A stretch of 64,000 bases of DNA from Agapanthus africanus (GCA_030015575.1 JASDDO010000001.1:516083772-516147771); one strand, 5' to 3'; positions 19,276 to 33,130 are shown, counted from the first letter of the stretch. Notes: generated by a model from the letters alone, not told the origin. A program made the numbers and translations.

Positions 19276-22200
19276 TGTAACGTTTCAAAATAATAAAATA
19301 TTATTTTTGGGAATTTTTATAATTTAATATTATTTTAATGAATATTTTAATATTCCGGTATAATTAAATACAAATAAATGGGGAAAAATTATGGAAAATT
19401 CTAAAATGGGGTATTTTATGGAATTATGCCATTTTTAGGTTTTTATGATTAGTTATATGCTAATTTAGTGTTAATCGCGATTAAAAATCGCTAAACGGGT
19501 TTTTAGCATTTTTGTGCAAAAATGTGCACATATCATCTTCCACACTTGTTACACTTGTTACATGTTTTGGGGTATGGTTGCTTAGGATTTGCAATGGAGT
19601 GAGAAGGAAAAGAAAAAGGAAAAAGAAAAGAAAAGGCTTCATGAGAGAGAGAGACCAAGTCAACCTTCACCTTTTTGACCCATGCTCCCCCATCATTTCC
19701 CTTTTCATTTTCTCTCCCCTCTTCAAACAAGGGCTGCTGCTGGTCCTGCTCCTCCCTCATCTCCCTCCCCTTCACTCCATAGATCCCTCTCATTTCCCTC
19801 ACCAAAATCCCATTCCCACTTCACAAAATTTGCTCCCAAGCTCACTAGCTACACATTGAACCTAGCAAGATTGGATTTGGAGGACTTTGAGCAACTCAAG
19901 AATTTTCTTGAGTTGCCAAAGGAGGTAAATTCTGGACCTATTAGAGTAATATTTCATTTCTTGTGCATCAATTATAGTTTCATGTCGATATGGTGTCGTT
20001 TGGTGGATTTGTGAAACTTCAAGTTAGGGTCTAGGTGAGATCTGAAATTAAAGATGAAATTGAGGCTTGTTGTGACCTTAGAACTCCTTGTGTGATGTTA
20101 AATTGGACCCAAACCTGAACTTGAAACCAGAACACGGATTATGGAATTGATATCGGGGGAAAAACTGTAAATCCGGGAGTGTATTTTGTAATCTGCTATC
20201 ACCCCGAGAACCTTAAAATAAAATTGAGTTGACAGTGAGATGTGCAGGCACCATGGAGCCACCACACCAAACCCTAGCCCCCAACTCAAATTCCCGGCCG
20301 CCAATTTATTCCTTCTGGCTGCAATTTGCGGCCAGAGCAGGAGGGTTTTGCCTCGTTTTTTGTGCAGGGCCTTGTCTCCAGTAAACTTGACCCCTGGCAT
20401 GTATAGATTTGTCTAATTTGACCTAGGGTGAAATCTGGAGCCTATTTCCTAAGTTGCTGTTTTGGATTCTTGCTTCCGTATTTCCGTATTGTGAATTCTG
20501 AGTTGCGTATGGTGTTTTACCTTGACTACTTGGCATTTATACGACGATATCGAGGGTTGTTGATGGTTTTGGAAGCATTGTCCATAGGTTCTAACCTATT
20601 GATCATAGCGTATCGTTTTGGGTTTCGTATGCCGTTTTAGTCTTGAATTGGTTTCGATACGCATTTGCGATACGTTAATGTGTAGGTACCCCATGAAGAC
20701 TTTGGGACGACAAGCAAAAGCGTGGTGATGTCGACGGATAAAGACGCAAGGTGAGTAGATTTATATCTACGGGGAGAAGTCGGGTGGATGGCGTATAGCA
20801 TCCCCGCAGTCCGTGGCGATGTATACGAATACGTATACACACATATATTTATTATGTGTTGTTAGGATTATTGATGGTGATAATGGAATTATTGATGATA
20901 AGGATGCATTGGTTTAGTATAGTGCGAACCCTAGAGTAGTGGTTGCACTCACATATACACGTACACATATACTTGCATACATTCTTTCTTTTATCTGTGC
21001 GCATTTGGAGGTGTGTATATCTACACATGGGTATGGGACAATGTGTTCATATACGGGATTTGAGGATGATACGTGGGATTGAGATGAGTCGATGAGGTTT
21101 GATTGAGGCCGTGAATTTCGGCGATATGACAGAGTTCGTATTTGAGATGCGACATGATGGTTTTAGCGGGCCTTTGGGCATGTGTTTTACCCCGCATTCA
21201 TATTTATATAGGTGGTATCGATGGTACTAGACTTAGACTTGTACCCTAGACTATGTGATATGATGGTAGTGATACCTGATATGTGATGAGATGAATGTGA
21301 TATTGACCCGTACCCAGTTATTGGGATGCCGTACGACGATTTACCGTACGAGTTGATGTTAGATCCGCACTCATGACTCGAGGATGTTATATGATATACC
21401 ATAGCGTACGTGATACTATTGAGGCGAGATCACCGACTATTGTATATATATATATATGTATATCGACTCAGATTTAGGTGGTTTCCATACCCCTGCCGAT
21501 TGACTTGATAGTTGGGTCCGTAGTTCGCATAGTAGGCGTTATACTAGACCCGAGTCATACCTATTTCAAAACTAACGAATCGGGGATATTTTAAAGATAA
21601 GCAAAAGGGATTCTACGGATATTTTCAACCGTAGCACCTGTTCTTAAAACACCGTAGCTCTTATTTTTCCAAAAACCCCGATTCGTCTTATTTCAAAAGG
21701 CAAGGCTGCATGATATAGTTTTTAAGGTAGATTCTTTACTGTTGCGTTGATTATTCGATTCTGCATATTCATGCTATTTGCATTGCATCGCTTGTGTTGT
21801 TGATATATTACAGTCATGCTATTAGGACACCAGCACCATTATCGATGATGCGTATGTTCCACGTACACTGTATGCCGGCTCACCCACTTCATCATCGATA
21901 ATTGCCATGTCACTACACTGTAGTACTGTTGCATTCAGTATATTATACTTGCATGACATAATGATATGCTTACATTTCCTTTACATGTCGCATACATCAT
22001 GCTTTCTGATGATACGCATTGAGGTATGTTGTTTCCATGATATTTCTGGATTTGGGAACCGGGGGTATTTCAAAAGAGAATATGAAACTCTTTTAAAAAC
22101 CCGGTTACCCTTGATATGATATTTCAGTGCGTCCACCATGTGTTTTCTCTGTGCTGAGAGCGACATGTGAAACCCGATTTGAGGAGTGGACGAGCCGATT

Positions 22201-23526
22201 GCGGGTACATGGTAGACCCGGTATGGTTCCCCTCGGCAAGATGATCGATGGACTTTGCCGATTAAGCCTGGAGGCGGGCGAGTACCTACCGGTGATTGGT
22301 TGGACCTGGCGGTTATCCGGAGGATACCGACCAGAGTCGATAGATGGATATGGGCGTACTGCTGGGGCCGAGGGCCGATTCCGCAGATGGAGCCCGTGGG
22401 CTGGTCCGGACTGACGGAGCCCGTTATATAAGGATTTACGTGCCGATTCTGGGCACAGTTTTCATGATGTTTTCGAGTGTCGATGCTGGACACTCCGGTT
22501 CCATGATTTTGACGTGTCGCGAGGGACACAGGTGGTTTATATCCTTATATTTCCATTCATATGCTGATGATATTTACATGCATGATGGTTATTGTCATTG
22601 GGTGACGAGTGGACGGGATCCACGTACATGCAGATTTGATTACATTGATCATACCTCACATTTATGATATGCTATTACCTGAGGCATTGGCACGAGCACT
22701 TGGCACTACACTCATGTATAGAGATTACATTGCCAGTTTAGCATGCTTCAGACTTATTCATATTGAGGTTTATATATATCTGATCGTATTGACCTAGGAT
22801 GGGTCATACATTCGATCTATGCTTGTAGATATTTTCTATTCACGAGTTGGCAACTCACCCCCGTTGTGCCACAGTTCTTGCAGGTTTTTGCCGTACAGAT
22901 TCCATAGCGGCTTTTCTGGCACACTGCTTCCATACGGGTGACTTGCTTTGGTAGGTGGGTTCTTTTGTATCAGAACCGCCATTGTTCATGTATTATTCTC
23001 TGTATCTAGAAATTCCATCAATCAAAAACTTGTATATTGTTTCAGACTTAGACACAGTGATGTATTATTTCGACCTTAGAGTCGCGCTTGTAGTATTACG
23101 GTTTTCAGGCTGTTTTGAGTTTCTTTTTGAGCTTTGATCCTCGCCCTTTGGCGTTGTATATTATATTGCTTGCGTGGTTGTGACCGTCGATTGACGAAGA
23201 GCTAGCTCCCGCTTGGGGATGCCTTTTTCCTTGCATATATATATGTTATTCTTGTTGTTCCCCGTTTAGGGCCAGTATTTACAAGGGAAACTCTGCCGAA
23301 ATTTTCAGGAAAGATTACACATTTAAAAAGAAATGCATATTCGGCTTAGTTATTTAAAAACTTTGATTTTCAAAACATGTTTTATTTACTTCTTAAAACC
23401 AGTTTTCTTTATTTACTCCTTAAAATGGTTTTAGCTTTCTGGGCTTTTGGCTTACTTGGATCAGATGGGGTCCTATAGGCTTCATATGGTTCAAGGGCCA
23501 GTCATGTGCTCTTTCGGGTCGTGACA
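19276..23526 (+). mobile_element. LARD 5' LTR
   Basis: AT-rich first 250 bp, then a transcript-like segment with CT-rich and Pro/Ser-coding sequence (19680-19860), a TGGATTTGGAGGACTTTGAG motif and a GGAG|GTAAAT donor-like site near 19922. Differs from the 3' copy by small changes, e.g. an extra CACTTGTTA at about 19553. Open frames here (19682-20014, 22127-22414 and others) recur in both LTRs because the LTRs are copies; I do not call genes. Confidence 0.9.
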
Positions 23527-23530
23527 AAGT

Positions 23531-23542
23531 TGGTATCAGAGC
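23531..23542 (+). promoter_or_regulatory. LARD primer-binding site (initiator tRNA-Met)
   Basis: TGGTATCAGAGC, complementary to the 3' end of initiator tRNA-Met, 4 bp after the LTR. Confidence 0.95.
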
Positions 23543-26500
23543 GCTAGGTGGACCTTGGTTCGAGTCTAAGTTTGACTATGTGGAGCCTAGGGTGTTATCT
23601 ATATACGGAACTTAGTCTTGACCTTACAGAACTTAGACTTAGTCGAGAGGGTATTATACCCGAACTTTCGTCGCATAGGATGACCCTTGGTTGATGGAGT
23701 AGGTAGCTTGAGTAGAGGGATGTACCGTACGTATGTTCCGCGGCATACTTATGACACGCCACTCCGCTTAAGAAACCTTAGGATGTACATTTCCTTACAC
23801 AGTATTATATTCCTTCCTATGATCTATCCTTATCGATACTGGTTATGGTTTTGCTGCCACGATTGCATGGGCAGAGTGAGCTACGGCTCGAGTTGCGTCA
23901 GCATGAGCTCGTCGTGGACGAAGACTGACCAGGGCGTGATTCCAGAGACATACGATTGCATATGGAGGCATCGTCTTATTGTGCTTTCGCGCCATGAGCG
24001 TTTGACCGATCGCTTTTACGAGATTTCTCGGACGTACCGATCGGTACCAGAGGATTGAGCCACTGATAGAGGCCAGCCAGGATGTGATGACCATTGATAT
24101 ATCGCTTATCCAGGACGATTGAGGCGCTGTTTAGCGTATAGACGAATGAGCCAGTTGTTGCTGCGAATGTTGAGATATCGCCCAGATGATTGGAGCTACT
24201 GCAACATGAGCATATACTTAGAGATATGACGGTGAGTCGCTAGTCACCGAGGATGAATGACCAGGACATGTGGTTCGTTCGCTTACCCCGATGCGAGGTC
24301 ATCAGATAGATTGATTCCAGCTAGAGACGAATTCACGCAGATTCGTTGAGAGTCGATTGAGACGATCGAATGTCAGGAACCCATTTTCCAAGTTTAAAAT
24401 ATTCAGAAAGACATGCAAGCGATTCTATGGACCCTCTAGAAGAATGAAACCCTAACTCGATATAATGACCGTGTGAAAGCCTTTGAACCTTAGGGTTTGC
24501 GGCAGTTCCGCGGCGCCATTAGTGAGGCTTGGGTTTGCCCTTCTGCGGCTGGACCACCGATGCTGTGGTATGTACCCGATACTATTAAACTGTACCCGAG
24601 ATGTTGAGCTCTTGGGGGATTGTGAGGTTCTGACGAGTCGATCGGACGATTCGACATCATTCGGATATCATGTGATGGGACACTGCTTGGGAGACTCCAG
24701 ATACGAGCATAGCCGTTGGAGCGCAGTACGTGCAGCCATGATGAGATGAGTCCGAATCAGTCGATATTGAAGCAGAGTGGAGTAAAGAGTTTGCATGAGA
24801 TTTCGACGAGATGACGTTCCACTCCGCTGACATCAGAGATGCGATATGCACGCTGAGGATGTGTTCGGCCAGATATCTTCTACTGAGTGATGAAGATACC
24901 GAGTTCGTAGTTTCGAGTCCATGTGAGGGACTTCGGATAGACCTAGCCGAGGGCATTGCAGTGCGCAGATAGAGACACGACGTCGAAATGGACGATGATA
25001 CAGACAAGAGGGACAAGAAGTCCGTGCGAGATGCAGACGAGCTGTTACTACTCCCGTTAAGATTAAGGGCCGGATATGCATACAGAGGCGCATGGATGCG
25101 ACCAGCTTTCGAGTAGAAGTTGTACTAAGGACGTATATGTCCAGAGAGTGAGAAAAGATTATGCCAGAGTACCAGCCTCCGTACAGTTTGGCTTAGGCGA
25201 GATCAGAAGAGACCTTGAGCAGGATCCCTTTCAGTACACTGCTGCAATAAGATTTGCACCAGGAGCCGATGTGTGATGTGCATTCAGAGGACCCGAGGTC
25301 GGCGCCAGAGATGTGCTGCTTTACGAGCGGTCGTGAGGATTGACCGAGAGATGACCAGAAAAGTGCCAGAACGGAATCGTTCCTGTTAGCACACCTGACC
25401 GGGCCAATGAGCCGATGGATTGCGAGGTTGGTAATCCACAGGGAAGATAAGGAACCAGAGGCAGAGGACGCCAACCGCGAGAAAGAGGCAAGTAGATATC
25501 TTGCGCCGCTAGTATTGGATGTACCAGCACCTTCTCGACTTCGAAGGAGGATATACCAACGATGGTATTTTTGATTTGTGATTTTGTGATTCGGTTATCA
25601 TGTATCCGTCACTTTGGATTTCGGTATTTTGGGCGATCTATTCGCATGATTTAGTCTCGATGACTGAGTTCCATGATATTTGATTTTGTGCACCATGGTT
25701 ACACTTACTGGGTATTCATATTTTGTGCAGAGTTATTACGCTTGAGGTATTGATTGTGATTTCCTGCCTATTTTATGCCGGTGATTTGATTTACGCTTCC
25801 AGCATTGTTTTCCGGCATTTTTAGTGTTTTGATCTGTTTTGTGCATGCTGATGCACACGGTTGTGAGATTTTCCATCACGGTACACTTGATTTTGATTGA
25901 GCCGCATTGTATATCGTCGATTTTGACCCTGATATTAATGATTGATTCTTGCACTCCATGCTTTTCATTAGACTTACGCATGTTCGGCGTTGGCTATTGG
26001 ATTTCGTGATTTCGTGCATATTGAGTGCGCAGGGTTTAGACTTTCATTCGTGCACGATGGATGCACCAATTTGGATTTTCGCGCATGTTGGGCGCATGGT
26101 TTGAGATACGGTTTTGGTGCACACCGGATGCACTAAATCGAGATTCTTCATGCATGTCAGATGCACCTGATTTGGCTGTCATGCACACACGTTGCCTATG
26201 ACAGATATTTCGTGCACACCCGTTGCACTTAGATATTGTTTTGAGCACCTGTATGGTACATATATGGATTTTGATTTCCGTGCGCACCAGACGCACAGGG
26301 TGGTGTTATATGCATTTTGGGATTTATTCCTTTTGGAGCAGTATATTTTTATGATATTTGATATTCGTTTTGTACTGGGCAGGACTTGTCAGAGGACAGT
26401 ACCTGGATATATTTTGCATGCATTGATAGTTATCGAAGGGATTTCCAAAGAGCAAGCTATGGTCTCGGTATATATATACCTACGTGTCCGATATGACACG

Positions 26501-26955
26501 AAACGTTTTAAAAATAAGGAAACCCTTCTAAATTGTTTTCAAAACGACGGAACGTACATAGTAAACAAAAGATATATACATATATGGTTATTTTCTTATG
26601 AAAAACGTCCGCCACTGTGCAGTATTACGCGCATCGCACGGCAATTTAAAAAAGGTTTGGCATGCATTTACATCAGCTATTCACATGTATAGATTGGATG
26701 TCTACATGTATAGTTCTGATCCATATCATATTGGTTTTGTATTGGATTTGACATTTGTGTCTTTACCATGACTCCGATGATTGCGGGATGCTTTACGGAG
26801 TTTTGCTTTTGAGTTATCTGCTCAGTACTCATGCGCACGCATTGCGCTATGATGTTTTATGTATTGATGATTTCGGAGCCCCGATGACCTAGAATTTGTA
26901 TTGAAATATTTTAGTATTTGAGGGTTCAAATTTAAATTCGGGGACCGAATTTCTT
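23543..26955 (+). other. LARD internal region, no intact gene
   Basis: Short broken frames only; longest are 123 and 166 codons with no retroviral motif I recognise. It begins with CGCTAGGTGGACC, as in the start of Del/Tekay leaders, and ends with the GGGTTCAAATTTAAATTCGG context usual before their polypurine tract. 25841-26296 carries an interrupted-palindrome array. Confidence 0.75.
25841..26296. repeat. Array of GTGCAC-N5-GTGCAC-like interrupted palindromes
   Basis: Units at 25841, 26014, 26050, 26081, 26117, 26151, 26181, 26212 and 26280, such as GTGCACACCGGATGCAC and GTGCACACCCGTTGCAC. Within 26014-26228 centres are 29-36 bp apart. Diverged background but conserved arms and 5-bp loop. 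Confidence 0.75.
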
Positions 26956-26969
26956 AAAGGGGGGCAGAT

Positions 26970-29900
26970 TGTAACGTTTCAAAATAATAAAATATTAATT
27001 TTGGAAATTTTTATAATTTAATATTATTTTAATGAATATTTTAATATTCCGGTATAATTAAATACAAATAAATGGGGAAAAATTATGGAAAATTCTAAAA
27101 TGGGGTATTTTATGGAATTATGCCATTTTTAGGTTTTTATGATTAGTTATATGCTAATTTAGTGTTAATCGCGATTAAAAATCGCTAAACGGGTTTTTAG
27201 CATTTTTGTGCAAAAATGTGCACATATCATCTTCCACACTTGTTACATGTTTTGGGGTATGGTTGCTTAGGATTTGCAATGGAGTGAGAAGGAAAAGAAA
27301 AAGGAAAAAGAAAAGAAAAGGCTTCATGAGAGAGAGAGAGAACAAGTCAACCTTCACCTTTTTGACCCATGCCCCCCCATCATTTCCCTTTTCATTTTCT
27401 CTCCCCTCTTCAAACAAGGGCTGCTGCTGGTCCTGCTTCTCCCTCATCTCCCTCCCCTTCACTCCATAGATCCCTCTCATTTCCCTCACCAAAATCCCAT
27501 TCCCACTTCACAAAATTTTCTCCCAAGCTCACTAGCTATACATTGAACCTAGCAAGATTGGATTTGGAGGACTTTGAGCAACTCAAGAATTTTCTTGAGT
27601 TGCCAAAGGAGGTAAATTCTGGACCTATTAGAGTAATATTTCATTTCTTGTGCATCAATTATAGTTTCATGTCGATATGGTGTCGTTTGGTGGATTTGTG
27701 AAACTTCAAGTTAGGGTCTAGGTGAGATCTGAAATTAAAGATGAAATTGAGGCTTGTTGTGACCTTAGAACTCCTTGTGTGATGTTAAATTGGACCCAAA
27801 CCTGAACTTGAAACCAGAACACGGATTATGGAATTGATATCGGGGGAAAAACTGTAAATCCGGGAGTGTATTTTGTAATCTGCTATCACCCCGAGAACCC
27901 TAAAATAAAATTGAGTTGACAGTGAGATGTGCAGGCACCATGGAACCACCACACCAAACCCTAGCCCCCAACTCAAATTCCCGGCCGCCAATTTATTCCT
28001 TCTGGCCGCAATTTGCGGCCAGAGCAGGAGGGTTTTGCCTCGTTTTTTGTGCAGGGCCTTGTCTCCAGTAAACTTGACCCCTGGCATGTATAGATTTGTC
28101 TAATTTGACCTAGGGTGAAATCTGGAGCCTATTTCCTAAGTTGCTGTTTTGGATTCGTGCTTCCGTATTTCCGTATTGTGAATTCTGAGTTGCGTATGGT
28201 GTTTTACCTCAACTACTTGGCGTTTATACGACGATATCGAGGGTTGTTGATGGTTTTGGAAGCATTGTCCATAGGTTCTAACCTATTGATCATAGCGTAT
28301 CGTTTTGGGTTTCGTATGCCGTTTTAGGCTTGAATTGGTTTTGATATGCATTTGCGATACGTTAATGTGTAGGTACCCCATGAAGACTTCGGGACGATAA
28401 GCAAAAGCGTGGTGACGTCGACGGATAAAGATGCAAGGTGAGTAGATTTATATCTACGGGGAGAAGTCGGGTGGATGGCGTATAGCACCCCCGCAGTCCG
28501 TGGTGATGTATACGAATACGTATACACACATATATTTATTATGTGTTGTTAGGATTATTGATGGTGATAATGGAATTATTGATGATAAGGATGTATTGGT
28601 TTAGTATAGTGCGAACCCTAGAGTAGTGGTTGCACTCACACATACACGTACACATATACTTGCATACATTCTTTCTTTTATCTGTGCGCATTTGGAGGTG
28701 TGTATATCTACACATGGGTCTGGGACTATGTGTTCATATATGGGATTTGAGGATGATACGTGGGATTGAGATGAGTCGATGTGGTTTGATTGAGGCCGTG
28801 AGATTCGGCGATATGACAGAGTTCGTATTTGAGATGCGACATGATGGTTTTAGCGGGCCTTTGGGCATGTGTTTTACCCCGCATTCATATTTATATAGGT
28901 GGTATCGATGGTACTAGACTTAGACTTGTACCCTAGACTATGTGATATGATGGTAGTGATACCTGATATGTGATGAGATGAATGTGATATTGACCCGTAC
29001 CCAGTTATTGGGATGCCGTACGACGATTTACCGTATGAGATTTATATTGATGTTATATCCGCACTCATGACTCGAGGATGTTATATGATATACCGTAGCG
29101 TACGTGATACTATTGAGGCGAGATCACCGACTATTGTATATATATATATATATGTATATCGACTCAGATTTAGGTGGTTTCCATACCCCTGCCGATTGAC
29201 TTGATAGTTGGGTCCGTAGTTCGCATAGTAGGCGTTAGACTAGACCTGAGTCATACCTATTTCAAAACTAACGAATCGAGGATATTTTAAAGATAGGCAA
29301 AAGGGATTCTACGGATATTTTCAAATGTAGCACCTGTTCTTAAAACACCGTAGCCCTTATTTTTCCAAAAACCCCGATTCGTCTTACTTCAAAAGGCAAG
29401 GCTGCATGATATAGTTTTTGAGGTAGATTCTTTACTGTTGCGTTGATTATTCGATTCCGCATATTCATGCTATTTGCATTGCATCGCTTGTGTTGTTGAT
29501 ATATTACAGTCATGCTACTAGGACACCAGCACCATTATCGATGATGCGTATGTTCTACGTACGCTGTTTGCCGGCTCACCTACTTCATCATCGATAATTT
29601 CCATGTCACTACACTGTAGTACTGTTGCATTCAGTATATGATTCTTGCATGACATAATGATATGCTTACATTTCCTTTACATGTCGCATACATCATGCTT
29701 TCTGATGATACACATTGAGGTATGTTGTTTCCATGATATTTCTAGATTTGGGAACCGTGGGTATTTCAAAAGAGAATATGAAACTGTTTTAAAAACCCGG
29801 TTACCCTTGATATGATATTTCAGTGCGTCCACCATGTGTTTTCTCGGTGCTGAGAGCGACATGTGAAACCCGATTCGAGGAGTGGAAGAGCCGATTGCAG

Positions 29901-31222
29901 GTACATGGTGGACCCGGTATGGTTCCCCTCGGCAAGATAATCGATGGACTTTGCCGATTGAGCCTGGAGGCGGGCGAGTACCTACCGGTGATTGGTTGGA
30001 CCTGGCGGTTATCCGGAGGATACCGACCAGAGTCGATAGATGGATATGGGCGTACTGCTGGGGCTGAGGGCCGATTCCGCAGATGGAGCCCGTGGGCTGG
30101 TTCGGACTGACGGAACCCGTTATATAAGGATTTACGTGCCGATGCTGGGCACAGTTTTCATGATGTTTTTGAGTGTCGATGCTGGACACTCCGGTTCTAT
30201 GATTTTGACGTGTCGTGAGGGACACAGGTGGTTTATATCCTCATATTTCCATGCATATGCTGATGGTATTTACATGCATGATGGTTATTGTCATTGGGTG
30301 ACAAGTGGACGGGATCCACGTACATGCAGATTTGATTACATTGATCATACCTCACATTTATGATATGCTATTACCTGAGGCATTGGCAAGAGCACTTTGC
30401 ACTACACTCATGTATAGAGATTACATTGCCAGTTTAGCATGCTTCAGATTTATTCATATTGAGGTTTATATATATCTGATCGTATTGACCTAGGATGGGT
30501 CATACATTCGATCTATGCTTGTAGATATTTTCTATTCACGAGTTGGCAACTCACCCCCGTTGTGCTACAGTTCTTGCAGGTTTTTGCCATACAGATTCCA
30601 TAGCGGCTTTTCTGGCACACTGCTTCCATACGGGTGACTTGCTTTGGTAGGTGGGTTCTTTTGTATCAGAACCGCCATTGTTCATGTATTATTCTCTGTA
30701 TCTAGAAATTCCATCAATCAAAAACTTGTATATTGTTTCAGACTTAGACACAGTGATGTATTATTTCGACCTTAGAATCGCGCTTGTAGTATTACGGTTT
30801 TCAGGTTGTTTTGAGTTTCTTTTTGAGCTTTGATCCTCGCCCTTTGGCGTTGTATATTATATTGCTTGCGTGGTTGTGACCGTCGATTGAGGAAGAGCTA
30901 GCTCCCGTTTGGGGATGCCTTTTTCCTTGCATATATATATGTTATTCTTGTTGTACCCTGTTTGGGGCCAGTATTTACAAGGGAAACTCTGCCGAAATTT
31001 TCAGGAAAGATTACACATTTAAAAAGAAATGCATATTCGGCTTAGTTATTTAAAAACTTTGATTTTCAAAACATGTTTTCTTTACTTCTTAAAACCAGTT
31101 TTCTTTATTTACTCCTTAAAATGGTTTTAGATTTCTGGGTTTTTGGCTTACTTGGATCAGATGGGGTCCTATAGGCTTCATATGGTTCAAGGGCCAGTCA
31201 CGTGCGCTTTCGGGTCGTGACA
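26970..31222 (+). mobile_element. LARD 3' LTR
   Basis: 4253 bp, nearly identical to 19276-23526, ending TCGTGACA before CCCAC. The AT run at 29136-29153 is slightly longer than its partner at 21440. Confidence 0.95.
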
Positions 31223-31227
31223 CCCAC

Positions 31228-31920
31228 AGGGTCAGAATTGACGTTATCCGCGTTCCACGCAGCCAGGAATTTTGCTCTAGATGCTTCCCACGGGTTCACT
31301 GCCATGTTCGGCGAGGACTAGGCTCCGCTCTGGATGCTTCACACGGGTTCACTACCGTGATTTGCGAGGACCAGGATCCGCTCTGGACGTTTCCCACGGG
31401 GTCATTGCCGCGTTCCACGTAACCAGGAATTTTGCTCTAGATGCTTCCCATGGGTTCACTGTTGTGTTCGGCGAGGACTAGGCTCCGCTTTGGATGCTTC
31501 ACACGGGTTCACTGCCGTGCTCTGCGAGGACCAGGATCTGCTCTGGATGCTTCACACGGTTTCATTGTGTGCTCTGCGAGGATCAGGCTCCACTCTGGAC
31601 GTTTCCCACGGGGTCATTGCCGCGTTCCACATAACCAGGAATTTTGCTCTAGATGCTTCCCACGGGTTCACTGCCGTGTTCGGCGAGGACTAGGCTCCGC
31701 TCTGGATGCTTCACATGGGTTCACTGCCGTGCTCTACGAGGACCAGGATCCGCTCTGGACGTTACCCACGGGGTCATTGCCGTGTTCCACGTAGCCAGGA
31801 ATTTTGCTCTGGATGCTTCCCACGGGTTCACTGCCGTGTTCGGCGAGGACCAGGCTCCGCTCTGGACATTTCCTACGGGGTCAGAAGTGACATAATCCGC
31901 GTTCCACGTAACCAGTAAGG
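31228..31920. repeat. 55-60 bp minisatellite (GCTTCCCACGGGTTCACTGCCGTG type)
   Basis: Three alternating variants (GATGCTTCCCACGGG, GATGCTTCACACGGG, GACGTTTCCCACGGGG) form a higher unit of about 180 bp, repeated at least three times. Continues the array cut at 19275. Overlapping open frames here are a by-product of the repeat. Confidence 0.9.
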
Positions 31921-32225
31921 GTTGACTTTATCTGCATTTCACGGAGTCAGGGTTTGACTCTTGGTTATCTGTGCACCGCCGAATCATAGAACTGGGGGTT
32001 GCCGCTGTTCCGCTTTGCTTGATGTTGTGTCTGTTGTAATGAGACGAGTGTTGAGATAATCTCTAGGCTGTCTGTGAACCATCGAGATTTGGCTTCTTTT
32101 TCTGATGAAATCTGGGGAGGAGGAGTGTGATTCCTTCTTTGTTTGCGCCCCTGGATTGTATACAGGGACTGCTGTGATATCACCTGTAGGGCATAAATTT
32201 CATTTTTATTTTTATTTTATTTCTT
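31921..32225. other. Non-coding 3' region of giant element
   Basis: No gene or repeat recognised. Contains GGATTGTATACAGGGACTG, similar to a phrase in the LTR near 12510 and to 32863. Confidence 0.6.
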
Positions 32226-32259
32226 TCCGCGATGCTCTATCATTTCAGCTTTTTATATC

Positions 32260-32450
32260 GCGAAGGTCGCGATTGCCCAATCATTTCGGCTATTTTTCGC
32301 GGTGCCCAATCATTTCGGCTATTTTATTTTTACTCGCTGCTTTTTATTGCGAGTTGCCCAATCATTTCGGCTATTTTGCATGCATACATTTTTTTTACTT
32401 GCTGCTTCTATTGCAAGTTGCCCCATCATTTCGGCTATTTCGTATGCATG
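32260..32450. repeat. GCCCAATCATTTCGGCTATTT short tandem repeats
   Basis: Four copies of ATCATTTCGGCTATTT separated by 10-60 bp, alternating with CTCGCTGCTTTTTATTGCGAG-like stem-loops. Confidence 0.8.
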
Positions 32451-32599
32451 TGTGGCTCACTAGCTTTTTGCCATAAGCTTTGGATTAGACACCGATTTCG
32501 GCATCAGCACCGCTACAACTGGGATATTGCCAGGAGCGAATCATCATTTGCCTCTGTCGATATCGAACAAAGGTGGCTCAGCGAACAAGGTTAGGATCC

Positions 32600-33130
32600 T
32601 GTCGACTAAGGCTTTTGACTTCATGAGCCGTAAGGGTCTCACAAAGGTATTTCTCCCTACAAGTCGTGAGGATCTCGTAGGTGTGTTTTCTCCTTAAGAA
32701 TCGTGAGGACTCCTAAGTGTATGGTTTCTTGTTAGTCGTAAGGATCTTACAAGAGAGTTTTTCTCTTATAAGTCGAGAGGACTCACAAGGGTTGTTCACC
32801 GTGCGAACATAACCCTAGTCACGGGTGGGACTTGGTTAGGGAAATGTTTATTCGCGCCCGTGAATTGTATACAAGGGTCAGTGTTGCACCGCTTATAGGG
32901 CAGTAGGGGCTGATTAAGAACAGGTTCAGGTCTCTGTAACTTAATACTTTCAAATCTTATAAGCCGTGAGAGTCCCATAAGAGAGTTCTCCTTACGAGTC
33001 GTGAGGATCTCGCAAGTTTAATTTCTCCCTAGGGATCGTGGGGATATCTAAGTGTGTTGCTCCCTTGTGAGTCGTAGGATCTCACGTGGGTGGTTTCTCC
33101 TCACAAGGTCGAGAGGACCCTGCAAGTGTC
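32600..33130. repeat. Minisatellite of imperfect palindromes, second array
   Basis: About ten units of the CGTGAGGATCTCACAAG type, in two runs around a unique patch (32800-32930). Same family as 18640-18870. Confidence 0.8.

Larger units (their letters stand above)
19276..31222 (+). mobile_element. LARD-like non-autonomous element with Del/Tekay chromovirus ends (11.95 kb)
   Basis: LTRs 19276-23526 (4251 bp) and 26970-31222 (4253 bp), TGTAACG at the start and CGTGACA at the end, TSD CCCAC, PBS TGGTATCAGAGC (23531-23542) and polypurine tract AAAGGGGGGCAGA (26956-26968). The 3.44-kb internal region has no intact gag or pol. These proportions match the LARD class (about 4.5-kb LTRs, 3.5-kb internal). 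Ends and PBS are typical of Del/Tekay Ty3/gypsy elements. The LTR pair is very similar, so it is the youngest insertion of the nest. It would need proteins in trans. Confidence 0.9.

Noticed and set aside
19682-20014. 110-codon Pro/Ser frame in LARD LTRs (again at 27369-27701)
   Set aside because: Present twice because LTRs are copies; low-complexity, overlapping other frames, no start context or domain.
22127-22667. Frames of 95-107 codons in LARD LTR (again at 29823-30363), and a 182-codon frame on -
   Set aside because: Conserved only through recent LTR duplication; no recognisable protein.
23531-23542. TGGTATCAGAGC as part of a tRNA gene
   Set aside because: No cloverleaf around it; position right after LTR ends at three loci shows it is a primer-binding site.
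23543-26955. Decayed gag in the LARD internal region
   Set aside because: I could not find a gag core or zinc motif in any frame by eye.
31281-31918. Overlapping 66-117 codon frames
   Set aside because: Produced by the 55-60 bp minisatellite, open in several frames.
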